In this document: one piece after another, positions 34,824-43,311 of the stretch
How the letters are laid out: every line of letters begins with the position of its first letter
Numbering within the stretch: the first letter of the stretch is position 1
From: Siphonodentalium dalli
Lineage: Eukaryota > Mollusca > Scaphopoda > Gadilida > Siphonodentaliidae
Reading direction: 5' to 3'
NCBI GenBank assembly: GCA_032622095.1
Contig: CP136062.1
Location: 32,922,918 to 32,986,917, forward strand
DNA length: 64,000 bases
Position numbers and translations under genes: made by a program
The notes under the pieces: generated by a model
Databases searched by the model: none
What the model was told of the DNA's origin: nothing
What the model saw: the letters and a program-made list of their open reading frames with translations, nothing else

Positions 34824-35120
34824 GCTAACTATGTTATGGAGTTTTGGTATACAAATATCTATGAGCGTAAGTATGAATGTGGGGCGATAAGTGGTTATTA
34901 CGTAATGTTGTTATAACAATGACACCTGTATCTTCACCGAAGATATTCGTTCCGCCCATAGCCACTTCAACCTACACGTTCTCTTCCATCAACATTATCA
35001 GACCACGCTTTCGACCCATATCAAGCTGCTCTACTCACACGCCTTCCATAACAAATGTTTACTTATGATGTATATAAGAACTGTATAGCTACTAATAAAT
35101 AGGACACAGTGAAAAAAAAA

Positions 35121-35786
35121 ATGGGGTCAACTAACCATAGTGCCATACCATTTGAACCTTGTTCAAGTATTTGCATCAATGGACCAACTGGTTCTGGTAA
35201 GACGAGATGGGTCTACAGATTCCTACAAAATCTTAGTGGAATGTATTCTAGAGATCCACCTAAGAAAATAATGTACTGTTACGGTATTTATCAAAATTTC
35301 TATGATGAAATTGAATCATCAATCGAAATTTTGGTCATGCATTAAGGATTACCTACCCAAACAGAAATCGAAGAGTTTGCTGATGGTAAACATAATATGT
35401 TGATATTAGACGACTTGATGCATCGTATTATTGACCAAAAAGAGATTGAATTACTATTTACGCAGCAAACTCATCATCGCTGTCTTTCGGTGCTATTTAT
35501 TTCACAAAATTTATACGCACAAGGCAAGGCTGCGAGAACTATAGCCTTAAACACAGGATATCTAATTTTATTCAAAAATTTGAGGGATGGATCACAAATT
35601 TCCACATTGGGTAGACAATTGTATCCCGGTAAATCTAAAGTACTCATTGATGCATACAAGGATTGTATGAAGAAACCATTTGCGTATCTTATAATAGATA
35701 TGTCCCCTCACACTGAGGATAAATACAGACTACGAACAGACGTATTTCCCAACCAAGACCCTATAATTTACGTACCTACTACGTAA
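35121..35786 (+). pseudogene. ATP: Packaging ATPase, copy 2, one stop
   Basis: Same as the copy at 30,356: Walker A GPTGSGKT, in-frame TAA at 35,343-35,345, then MLILDDLM Walker B. The duplicated lesion shows that both copies are inactive for the full-length protein. Confidence 0.9.
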
Positions 35787-35825
35787 TAAGAAGGGGCAGT
35801 ATTGGAGCTGAGTCGTGACTATAAA

Positions 35826-36149
35826 ATGAGTCGATTATTACGTAAGGAGTTGAATTTTGTCAGAATATTGACATCAACCCAATCAAGATCTCAACGAAAC
35901 GCATTATTGACATCGATAACTAATAATCAGTTGAAAGTTCTGGTTGAAATTACGGACAATTTACTACATGAAATTTTAACAGTTACAGTTCAACAAAAAG
36001 CTAAATTACGGCGATATAAATCATTTTATATATTCTTGGGTGATAAATCTGTGAGCTTGTTGAGGAAAAGAAAAAGTGTGAATAATCACTCACCCGCCAT
36101 TGCTTTGATGTTGAACATCGTTGAACCTAAATTGAAACAGTTTTTGTGA
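35826..36149 (+). CDS. Conserved small Polinton protein (107 aa), copy 2
   Basis: Identical from ATG 35,826 to the copy at 31,061; the only nearby change (GAT to TAT) is upstream of this start, supporting the ATG chosen. The stop overlaps the next ATG (TGATG). Confidence 0.65.
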   Translation: MSRLLRKELNFVRILTSTQSRSQRNALLTSITNNQLKVLVEITDNLLHEILTVTVQQKAKLRRYKSFYIFLGDKSVSLLRKRKSVNNHSPAIALMLNIVEPKLKQFL

Positions 36150-36529
36150 TGGAGTCTGTGAAGAAAACTGTTTTGATCCCGTATGAAAGATATATGATGT
36201 ACACAGAAAAAAGTGAACACAAAAAAGTTTCATCGGAGCCTGATATTGAACACAGCGACATCTCGGCAAACAATAGTAGCCATTCTGACGAAATTAATAA
36301 ACAAAGGGACCCGATGAATAATCAGATTGTTAATACAGTTCAAGCGACTGAACATCAGGAGGCAATCGAAAAATCAGGAGTTAACACATCTAATAATACA
36401 TCGAAAAAGACACACGCTAAGCAAAGAAAAAAGAAAATAAGAGAGATTAAGCATGAAATATCTAGACCTCCGGGTATAATCGCAGGTAAACTGACTAAGA
36501 TAAAGAAGAAACGTTGGATATCGCTGTGA
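36149..36529 (+). CDS. Small charged Polinton protein (126 aa), copy 2
   Basis: Copy of 31,384-31,764 with one change (R to H in REIKHEISRPPG). Same disordered middle and basic C-terminus, same 5-nt spacing to the integrase ATG. Confidence 0.6.
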   Translation: MESVKKTVLIPYERYMMYTEKSEHKKVSSEPDIEHSDISANNSSHSDEINKQRDPMNNQIVNTVQATEHQEAIEKSGVNTSNNTSKKTHAKQRKKKIREIKHEISRPPGIIAGKLTKIKKKRWISL

Positions 36530-36534
36530 ACAAA

Positions 36535-37644
36535 ATGGCCGATTGGAAAGATTATCTGAGTTCAATTTATTTTAATCCGGGTCACCCCGCATCGTACTCA
36601 GGAGCTACAAAGTTGCATCAGACTGTAAAATCTGAAAATAAGCACATCATTTCCAAGCGCGAGATTGTGGCGTGGATACAAAATCATGAAAGTTATTCCC
36701 TAACAAAAAGTGTTAGACGAAAATTCCCGAGGTCTCGTGTTATTGTAAACGCTTCTGACAGTCAATGGGATGGAGACCTCATGGATATGAATGATGTTTC
36801 CAAAGACAACGACAATTACACGTACGTGTTAATAATGATTGACATTTTTTCTAGGAAGCTATGGTGCGAAGCTATAAAGAGAAAAACTGCAATTAATGTG
36901 ATCAATGCTATGAAACATATATTTGAAGGTGGAAGAACCCCTCGCCTCCTCCGAACGGACCGCGGTTCGGAATTCACAAACAAACGGGTCAAAAGTTACC
37001 TTAAGGGTCTTCATATATCTCAAATTTTTACGCAAAACGAAATGAAAGCCAATTATTCGGAACGGGTCATAAAAACTATAAAGCAGAAGATTTCACGTTA
37101 TATGATAAAGCATAATAATGCTAGATATATCGACATTCTACAAGATATTGTGAAAAGTTATAACCATACAATACATCGTTCTTTGGGTACCACCCCTGAC
37201 TCAATAACTGTTGAGAATGAAGATGAATCTCGCCTTGATCAGTGGTTAATAAGACAGAAGGGAGGTGTTAAAAGTAAATTGAAGAAAAAGTTCAAATACA
37301 ATGTAAATGATATCGTTAGAATATCACACACCAAAGCAGTTTTTGACCGAGAATATTCTCAGAAATGGACTGGGGAGTTGTTCAAAGTGACTAAGAAGTT
37401 TTACAGGCAGAACATACCCTTGTATACATTGACAGATTTCTTGAATGAAACCATTGAGGGCGCTTTCTACGAGTCAGAACTTCAAAGGGTGCGTGTTGAT
37501 GACGAAACAGTTTACATAATAGATAAAATTGTCAAAAAGAGGAAACGAAAGGGTCAAACTGAAGTCATGGTGCACTGGCATTCATGGCCTGACAAATTTA
37601 ATTCATGGATTTTAGAGTCCGATGTCGACAGATATCAAAATTAA
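36535..37644 (+). CDS. INT: Retroviral-type integrase with chromodomain, copy 2
   Basis: 369 aa, identical in sequence to the integrase at 31,770 with the complete D81/D142/E176 triad and chromodomain. Two intact integrase genes in one element is a consequence of the tandem duplication. It could mobilise related elements in trans. Confidence 0.95.
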   Translation: MADWKDYLSSIYFNPGHPASYSGATKLHQTVKSENKHIISKREIVAWIQNHESYSLTKSVRRKFPRSRVIVNASDSQWDGDLMDMNDVSKDNDNYTYVLIMIDIFSRKLWCEAIKRKTAINVINAMKHIFEGGRTPRLLRTDRGSEFTNKRVKSYLKGLHISQIFTQNEMKANYSERVIKTIKQKISRYMIKHNNARYIDILQDIVKSYNHTIHRSLGTTPDSITVENEDESRLDQWLIRQKGGVKSKLKKKFKYNVNDIVRISHTKAVFDREYSQKWTGELFKVTKKFYRQNIPLYTLTDFLNETIEGAFYESELQRVRVDDETVYIIDKIVKKRKRKGQTEVMVHWHSWPDKFNSWILESDVDRYQN

Positions 37645-38113
37645 TAAGAGTAAGCTATCCACGGGAACCATTACAATCATGGATAATATAACAGGTACCT
37701 TGACGAATATGTTTCAAACAGAACGCGGTCGTCTACATATGAATCTCCTTAAATGGTTAGGAATTACTATTATGGCAATAACTCTGTCACTACAAGTTAT
37801 TTTAGTTCCAAAGAAGATACTGCGTGAGCCGGTGGACTATGAATTACGTCATACGAATGAGTCACACCACCATGATTACGAACAACACCCCTGTGGGTTC
37901 GTGAAAAAGTGGACAATACGATCAAACATTACGGTAACAGTCTGTAATAATCAAGGGCACATTTATACAGACATTAGGCGAGGTGTGAATAACACTCCGA
38001 CGATTATAAGTATTCCGTGTAACCAGTGGTCTGACTTCAAGTATATATTCAGTGATGTTGATAAAACTATAAGAGAAGAGATGAATATTGATTCACTTTT
38101 GAATTTTTTTTAG
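37622..38113 (+). CDS. Putative membrane protein (163 aa), copy 2
   Basis: Copy of 32,857-33,348; one transmembrane segment and a Cys-containing soluble part, one P-to-H difference. Confidence 0.65.
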   Translation: MSTDIKINKSKLSTGTITIMDNITGTLTNMFQTERGRLHMNLLKWLGITIMAITLSLQVILVPKKILREPVDYELRHTNESHHHDYEQHPCGFVKKWTIRSNITVTVCNNQGHIYTDIRRGVNNTPTIISIPCNQWSDFKYIFSDVDKTIREEMNIDSLLNFF

Positions 38114-38124
38114 AAACTAGTCAT

Positions 38125-38562
38125 ATGGATAATTATTATCTGTACCTGACTAGCGACGATTCCATAGATAAATATCCAGATAATCGTCCTCTCGACTTCA
38201 CAATAGAGTTACCTGGTGTATTAATATTGGAAGGAACGTGGTTATGTTGTTTGAAAGACATAAATATAACTGATCATATAGACACGGATTTATTATATAT
38301 TTGCTCGGACATATGCGGAGAATCAATAGCTTGCGACACATCATCCCCCATCCTCAGGGTTATAAAGAGAGACACACGTGATACGGGTGATTGGCGGAGT
38401 TTTGAGGACTCATTCTACATAAACGTAAGGCAGGATAAACTTCAGCGTCTCAGGATTTTTATAAGAGGCGATAAACTTTCTAAAATAAATGCAGAAAAAA
38501 GAGTGACTTGTACACTACATCTGAAGAAACATGTCGATGACGTATATTCCAACCGATATTGA
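38125..38562 (+). CDS. Candidate minor capsid / penton-like protein (145 aa), copy 2
   Basis: Copy of 33,360-33,797. Its 3' end overlaps the next gene by 32 nt, part of the compact gene packing of the block. Confidence 0.5.
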   Translation: MDNYYLYLTSDDSIDKYPDNRPLDFTIELPGVLILEGTWLCCLKDINITDHIDTDLLYICSDICGESIACDTSSPILRVIKRDTRDTGDWRSFEDSFYINVRQDKLQRLRIFIRGDKLSKINAEKRVTCTLHLKKHVDDVYSNRY

Positions 38563-38854
38563 AAAGTGGAGAAAACATTTCAGGGACATGATTAATGGGA
38601 AGTTAAGGCCAGATAATGAGGGTCGCTACTTTATTGACAGAACTCAAAATAGTGATAGTGAAGAAGACGTTCTAAAACCACATATTAACGTAGTGACACC
38701 CGTCGCGCAAGCGATTGAAATTGCCAAAGCCGAAGTTGCAGAAAATAAGTTGACACACGCACGTAAGGCGTCCAAGAAAACCAATAAGAGAGTGTTACCT
38801 AGCGGTTTGGCTCATAATCCTAAGAAAGTGAAAACTTTTTTCGATAAATCATGA
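38531..38854 (+). CDS. Small basic protein upstream of capsid (107 aa)
   Basis: The intact version of the gene truncated at 33,766. The N-terminal half (TDIEKWRKHFRDM) is followed by an acidic stretch (SDSEEDVL) and a Lys-rich C-terminus (ARKASKKTNKR, HNPKKVKTF). Size, charge and position directly before the major capsid gene suggest a virion core or scaffold-type protein; the identity is not certain. Its stop overlaps the capsid start as ATGA (38,851-38,854). Confidence 0.65.
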   Translation: MSMTYIPTDIEKWRKHFRDMINGKLRPDNEGRYFIDRTQNSDSEEDVLKPHINVVTPVAQAIEIAKAEVAENKLTHARKASKKTNKRVLPSGLAHNPKKVKTFFDKS

Positions 38855-40539
38855 ATGAATACAGAGAGTACCATACCGATAAATTGGCATTATTTGAATC
38901 GCCGGCGGTTGACAGCGGAATACAATCAACAGAATGGATAAACTACAGACCCGTGAATCAGCTGACAGACACTGCAGCATTAGAGTTCAGTATTCCCGCA
39001 AGATGGTTCGGCTCTAACCGTTAATGACGATGTGGGTCTGATAAATGCACCCCTACATTCAATATTTTCGCAGGTCGATTTGAATATACAGCAAGTTCCC
39101 GTGAGTCAAGTCGGGCCGAATTATCCATACAAAGCATATTTCGATGTACTCTTAGAAACTGAACGTAAGGAACAGCTACATGGACAAGCGTTCGAAAAGG
39201 ACACGGCAGGTGGTATGGACCTGGCAGATTCGAAAAGCGGGAACTCTGGCCTGTATTACAGGTCCAAAACAACCCGTACTAGTCAAATAATGGATATTAT
39301 GGGATCAATTCAGCTTGACTTCTTCCAACAGGACAAATTACTACTAAATGGTCTCCCGCTCACGTTAAAATTCTGGCAGACGAGAGATGTATTTAGACTG
39401 ATGTATGCGGGAACCACTGAGACATACAAGTTGAAAATACAGGAAGCTAATTTGAGACTAGCGACTGTGAAAGTTAACCCGGCTGTATTACTCAGTCATA
39501 CTGAGTCACTCAAGAAAAGGAATGCGTGTTATCCTTTTTCAAAATCTATCATAAAGACGTATACAGTGTCAAAAGGTGCATTCAGTTTGGATGAAGATAA
39601 TCTATTTCGAGGAGGCGTACCCAGTAGCTGTATTATTGGCTTAGAATCATCAAAGGCTGAAAGCGGTTCACGCGATAAGAACCCGTTCAACTTTGCGACT
39701 TTTGGATGCAACTTCGTCGCATTTTACGTCAACGGGCAGTCTATGCCCGCCCAAGCACTACGGCTTATTGGAGATAAGTTTGTGAGATTTGCAGAATACC
39801 GAGACTGGGTTTTCAATCAAAGAAGTTTTGAAGAAGTGACAATAATTCACGGATATATCATTCTCCGTGAACCATGTACACTGTTCACGATTGAACAAAT
39901 ACTTAACAGAGACGTGATTTTGGATTACATTTCTACAAGTAAATCGAGATATATTTCAGAATTAGAGAATGAATTAATATGGTCATTCGGAATAATCTGG
40001 AATTATGGTGACTCTTCGTTGAGAAAATAAAAAAAAAACATATTTGTTTTTGGTTTAAGACCGATATAATATTATAAGTATAAAGAGCGTTAAGACTGTA
40101 CTGGAGGTAAATGCAATGATAGAAAAAACAACTAATTCATAACTAACCTGTATATAATGTTTCACACACACAGTATAGGACTAACGAATTTGTAAATGTG
40201 AACTGGATTGGGTAGCATTTTATAGATCGAAAAAAATGGACACCGTGGATACACCCGAACTTTACCAGTAAGGAATATGTAGAAGCTTACAATACGATAA
40301 TAAAAGATGTGAAACGAAAAGCCGTTCATATTACTTATGAGGATTATGCGAAAGGTTATTGCATATATCGGATAAACCCGCAAGGAATTAATCACGATAG
40401 AGTCATACCTCAGAAAGGTCACACACGCCTTGAGATTAAATTCTCATCGGCTTTGAAAGACAATTGTACGGTAATTGTTTATGCCAAATTTCCTGCCGCT
40501 CTCAAAGTTGACGAGAGTCGTAAAGTTTGCATTGAATAA
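38851..40539 (+). pseudogene. MCP: Major capsid protein (double jelly roll), broken
   Basis: Three pieces are recognisable. 38,851-39,024 encodes the N-terminus (MNEYREYHTDKL...LEFSIPA) and ends in a stop after a frameshift near 39,005, where some residues of the usual strand also seem to be missing. 39,008-39,763 in the next frame encodes the central part (INAPLHSIFSQVDL; FYVNGQSMPAQ). 40,252-40,539 encodes the C-terminus (GHTRLEIKFSSAL, VIVYAKFPAAL). Between the last two lies a 488-bp insert copied from 43,045-43,532. The motifs match Polinton/adintovirus major capsid proteins. No functional capsid can be made from this copy. The stop overlaps the protease ATG (TAATG). Confidence 0.85.
39764..40251 (+). 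repeat. 488-bp insert in the capsid gene, copy of 43,045-43,532
   Basis: Nearly identical to the 3' half and downstream spacer of the F-box-like gene, same orientation and same length. Only a few substitutions are visible (GATAAG/GATAAC near the start, CGAGATAT/CGAAATAT, GCGTTAAG/GCGTCAAG). No inverted ends or target duplication are evident; it looks like a templated copy rather than a transposon. Confidence 0.9.
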
Positions 40540-40985
40540 TGAATACACGCGGACTCATGAGGGCGATAAATAGTTTCAACAACCATAATGAGATAGATGT
40601 TTGTCCCATAGACAAATTACCTCTTTATATCCAATATTCCCGGATGTATATAGTTAACACTGACGAGAGTAGCCAACCTGGACGCCACTGGATATTGATG
40701 ATATTCCATGAACATAAACTATCAGAGTTCTTCGACCCTATGGGGTTAAAGCCCGATTGTTACAACGGACGATTTAAACACGTGTTGTTATTGAATGGAC
40801 CTCGTTACGAGTGTAATTATTACAGATTACAGGGTTCTAATATATGCGGTCCCTATTGAATATACTTTGCATTCTATAAACTGTGTGGATACAGTCTAGA
40901 AAATATAATGAGGCGTTTCAGTGCCAATAATTATATGTATAATGATTTAATTATTAAGGATTTTATGTTGAAATATATTCTGTAA
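40539..40985 (+). pseudogene. PRO: Adenain-like cysteine protease, one in-frame stop
   Basis: Adenovirus-protease/Ulp1-type maturation protease. Visible: the His site GRHWILMIF, an acidic site FFDPMGLKP, and the catalytic Cys region GSNICGPY. An in-frame TGA (40,857-40,859) follows CGPY, three codons after the presumed catalytic Cys; the frame then continues for 41 codons (YFAFYKLCGYS) to TAA at 40,983-40,985. The residue lost is probably a Cys changed by one base, but this is inference. Total length (148 codons) is typical. Confidence 0.85.
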
Positions 40986-41294
40986 ACGCTCTTCATTAGC
41001 GACAACGAGAGAAACACTCTTTAAATTATATTATGTATATAAATAAAATATTGTAAATACAATCATTTATCGTTCTTATATTATCATATGTATGACTGGG
41101 AAAATAGATATATATATATATATATATATATTACTGGGTTGAGGGGGTTGTGGAGGGAGGCGGGTGAGGGGTATTAGGTCTGTTGCCAAAAAAAAAAGGA
41201 AAAAATCCATTGTTTTTTTTTTGTCAAAAGCCAAAAAACAAAGGTATGTGAGCCCTCCCCGAATGAAAACAAGATATTCGATGCATATATATAT
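40984..41294. other. Convergent spacer between protease and TBP-like gene
   Basis: Contains AAACGCTCTTCATTAG (40,984) and AAACACTCTTTAAATT (about 41,012), minus-strand variants of the ATAAAGAGCGTT motif, then an AT microsatellite (41,108-41,130) and a G-rich stretch. No gene. Confidence 0.5.
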
Positions 41295-41819
41295 TTATTC
41301 TGAAAGTAATTCAAGTTCACATATAGTAGGATATACAATATTTAACATCTGCTTTTCACTTTTAATGCCCGTAATCACAATTTTTCCATTATGAAAGCAT
41401 GTAAAATGTATTTTCTCACGTCTGAACATTGCCGCAGGGAACAGTTCTAATTCGTAAGAACATTCCATAAGTTTCACTAAAACGTTTAAGTCAAGTTTTC
41501 CATTTAACTGACAAAATGCAGACATTGTCAAAATTTTTATGGAATTTAATCTCACTCTCCAACCACATTTTTGAATATGTCGAGCGTATCGACGCAGTCG
41601 AACGCGTGTCTGTTTGACATTATCAGAACGCCCGTTAACAACGATTTTACCCGTGTTAAACACGAGGCAACATCCACCGAATTTAGAATGTTTACATACA
41701 ACTCCGCTAAACTTTTTGGAATTGTATTCAATGTTCGAACAGCCGAGTGTCAAATCCCTTAGATTAATAGAGCAGTTCAAATCTGCAGAACATACGACAT
41801 TATTTATTCGTAGCATCAT
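41295..41819 (-). CDS. TATA-binding protein (TBP)-like, 174 aa
   Basis: Two-repeat TBP core fold, normally the factor that bends promoter DNA and nucleates transcription initiation in the nucleus. Repeat 1: EYNSKKFSGVV and LVFNTGKIVVNG (residues about 31-63). Repeat 2: SYELELFPAAMF and CFHNGKIVITG (about 121-151). The four phenylalanines that kink the DNA in known TBPs correspond to F37, F54, F127 and F142, all present. Length matches a bare TBP core (about 180 aa) without an N-terminal extension. ATG 41,819 is 11 nt downstream of the PC4-like stop. No lesions. It is too divergent from host TBP to be a recent copy. Role inferred: element-specific transcription initiation. Confidence 0.85.
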   Translation of the reverse strand: MMLRINNVVCSADLNCSINLRDLTLGCSNIEYNSKKFSGVVCKHSKFGGCCLVFNTGKIVVNGRSDNVKQTRVRLRRYARHIQKCGWRVRLNSIKILTMSAFCQLNGKLDLNVLVKLMECSYELELFPAAMFRREKIHFTCFHNGKIVITGIKSEKQMLNIVYPTICELELLSE

Positions 41820-41830
41820 AGGAGTAATGT

Positions 41831-42442
41831 TTAGATCAATGTCTGCATCCGGTTAATCAAACATGTTCTATCACCGTTGGGGCAGCATTCCATACATCTT
41901 AAAGATCCTTCCTGGTTTTGGTGATCGTCGGTCAAATAACACTGCACAGTCTGATCAATTTCAGGAATATTAGCACACAGGACGAATATAGCTCCAGCTA
42001 GTTCTTCAAATTGGTCGAATGTCAGAGATATTCCGTATTTGGTTGCACACAAATCATCTGAATGTTCAGGCTGCCAATACCTGCGAATGTCAACACGCGG
42101 GATGCCGCTCCTTATAGTAATGAAGAAATTCCTACCGATATGACGTCTCATGAATACATCGGATTCCCCGGTACGATAACTGACCACTTCTTGATGTATA
42201 TCTGATAGGTAAGATTTCAACTCTTTGAATCTCCTTAGATTTAATGTTATTCCAGATTTTGTCGGACATTTTTGGCCTGCAGAACCTTCACCGCACTCTC
42301 TTATGTGTATATACAAGTTTCCCAGGAATCGACCGTCGAATAGGAAAATGTCATTTCCTGACGGGACTAAGCATTGTGGATGGAACGCTCTCTCGTTGGT
42401 TTCAGTCCGTTGGTTTCCTTCAACATCGGGTTGATCAGTCAT
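41831..42442 (-). CDS. Double PC4/p15-like transcription coactivator, 203 aa
   Basis: Two tandem modules resembling the single-stranded-DNA-binding domain of PC4 (SUB1). Module 1, residues about 28-82 (FLGNLYIHIRECG, TKSGITLNLRRFKELK). Module 2, about 97-152 (FFITIRSGIPRVDIRRYW, KYGISLTFDQFEELAGAI). The order strand-strand-strand-GISL-helix matches PC4. The C-terminus has a Cys cluster (RCMECCPNGDRTC), perhaps metal binding. ATG 42,442 is preceded by a TTTTCCAG acceptor-like sequence, so a 5' UTR intron is possible. PC4 acts in promoter opening and in ssDNA protection, so roles in transcription or replication are both plausible. Confidence 0.8.
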   Translation of the reverse strand: MTDQPDVEGNQRTETNERAFHPQCLVPSGNDIFLFDGRFLGNLYIHIRECGEGSAGQKCPTKSGITLNLRRFKELKSYLSDIHQEVVSYRTGESDVFMRRHIGRNFFITIRSGIPRVDIRRYWQPEHSDDLCATKYGISLTFDQFEELAGAIFVLCANIPEIDQTVQCYLTDDHQNQEGSLRCMECCPNGDRTCLINRMQTLI

Positions 42443-42509
42443 TTTTTTATTTGAACCTGGAAAATAAGAAAACAAACATTACTTATCAGTTACACATCGA
42501 GAGTACAAA

Positions 42510-42705
42510 GTCCGAAAGGAGTCCGCCCCCGCCCTGGGGGTCCACCCGCCCGCCCTGTGGGTCCGCCCGCCCGCCCTGATGGTCCGCCCGCCCGCCCTGG
42601 GGGTCCGCCCGCCCGCCCTGAGGGTCCGCCCGCCCGCCCCGCCCTGGGGGTCCGCCCGCCAGCCCCGCCCTGGGGGTCCGCACTAGGGGGTCCGCCCTCC
42701 CTCGC
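42510..42705 (+). repeat. GC-rich minisatellite between divergent genes
   Basis: About ten degenerate units of CCTGGGGGTCCGCCCGCC, far more GC-rich than the surrounding element. It lies in the only intergenic space between the PC4-like gene (-) and the F-box-like gene (+), so it would sit in a bidirectional promoter. Pro/Gly/Arg-rich open frames here are artefacts. Confidence 0.8.
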
Positions 42706-42750
42706 ATACTCAATAAGAATAAGAAAATTGAATCATTGAGTCAGTTTATT

Positions 42751-43311
42751 ATGGAGAGAATACTACCCGCAGAAATACTGGAGAAAATATACAATCAGCT
42801 AATTGACATGTCAACTATAAATCCAGAAATAAAAAAACAACTACTACACAATTGGTTTATAAGAGAAATTAAAATAATACTGAAGAATATAGATGAAGGA
42901 TATTTTCCTGTACAGCGATTGAAATCTTTGATTGCGAGGTCTGAATTTGAAACTGATTTCTTACAGGATATATTGAATCAAATGTTTTCAAATCGCTGGG
43001 TATTTAGAGGCGTTCCTAAAAACAAAATACATGACATTCGTGAACTTATTGGAGATAACTTTGTGAGATTTGCAGAATACCGAGACTGGGTTTTCAATCA
43101 AAGAAGTTTTGAAGAAGTGACAATAATTCACGGATATATCATTCTCCGTGAACCGTGTACACTGTTCACGATTGAACAAATACTTAACAGAGACGTGATT
43201 TTGGATTACATTTCTACAAGTAAATCGAAATATATTTCAGAATTAGAGAATGAATTAATATGGTCATTCGGAATAATCTGGAATTATGGTGACTCTTCGT
43301 TGAGAAAATAA
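42751..43311 (+). CDS. F-box-like small protein (186 aa)
   Basis: ATG 42,751 (MERILPAEILEKIYNQL) is preferred over an upstream in-frame TTG. The first 40 residues follow the F-box pattern LPxEILxxIxxxL, the Skp1-binding motif of SCF ubiquitin ligases; the rest (LLHNWFIREIK, VRFAEYRDWVFN, ISELENELIWSF) is unrecognised. Divergent from the PC4-like gene. ATAAAGAGCGTC lies about 50 bp after the stop. The 3' half is copied into the capsid gene. Resemblance to an F-box is short and could be chance. Confidence 0.5.
   Translation: MERILPAEILEKIYNQLIDMSTINPEIKKQLLHNWFIREIKIILKNIDEGYFPVQRLKSLIARSEFETDFLQDILNQMFSNRWVFRGVPKNKIHDIRELIGDNFVRFAEYRDWVFNQRSFEEVTIIHGYIILREPCTLFTIEQILNRDVILDYISTSKSKYISELENELIWSFGIIWNYGDSSLRK

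Larger units (their letters stand above)
33913..38677 (+). repeat. Segmental tandem duplication, copy 2
   Basis: Copy of 29,144-33,912, offset 4769 at the left edge and 4765 beyond the first poly-A/AT indels. The left edge carries the same 18-bp host flank (ACACGCACGTATAATATA) in front of a complete TIR copy. Confidence 0.9.

Noticed and set aside
40857-40859. Selenocysteine or recoded TGA in the protease
   Set aside because: PolB and ATPase carry TAG, TGA and TAA stops as well, and PolB and capsid also have frameshifts, so ordinary decay explains it. No SECIS-like element was looked for beyond visual inspection.
42486-42739. Pro/Gly/Arg-rich small ORFs on both strands
   Set aside because: Translation of the GC-rich minisatellite.
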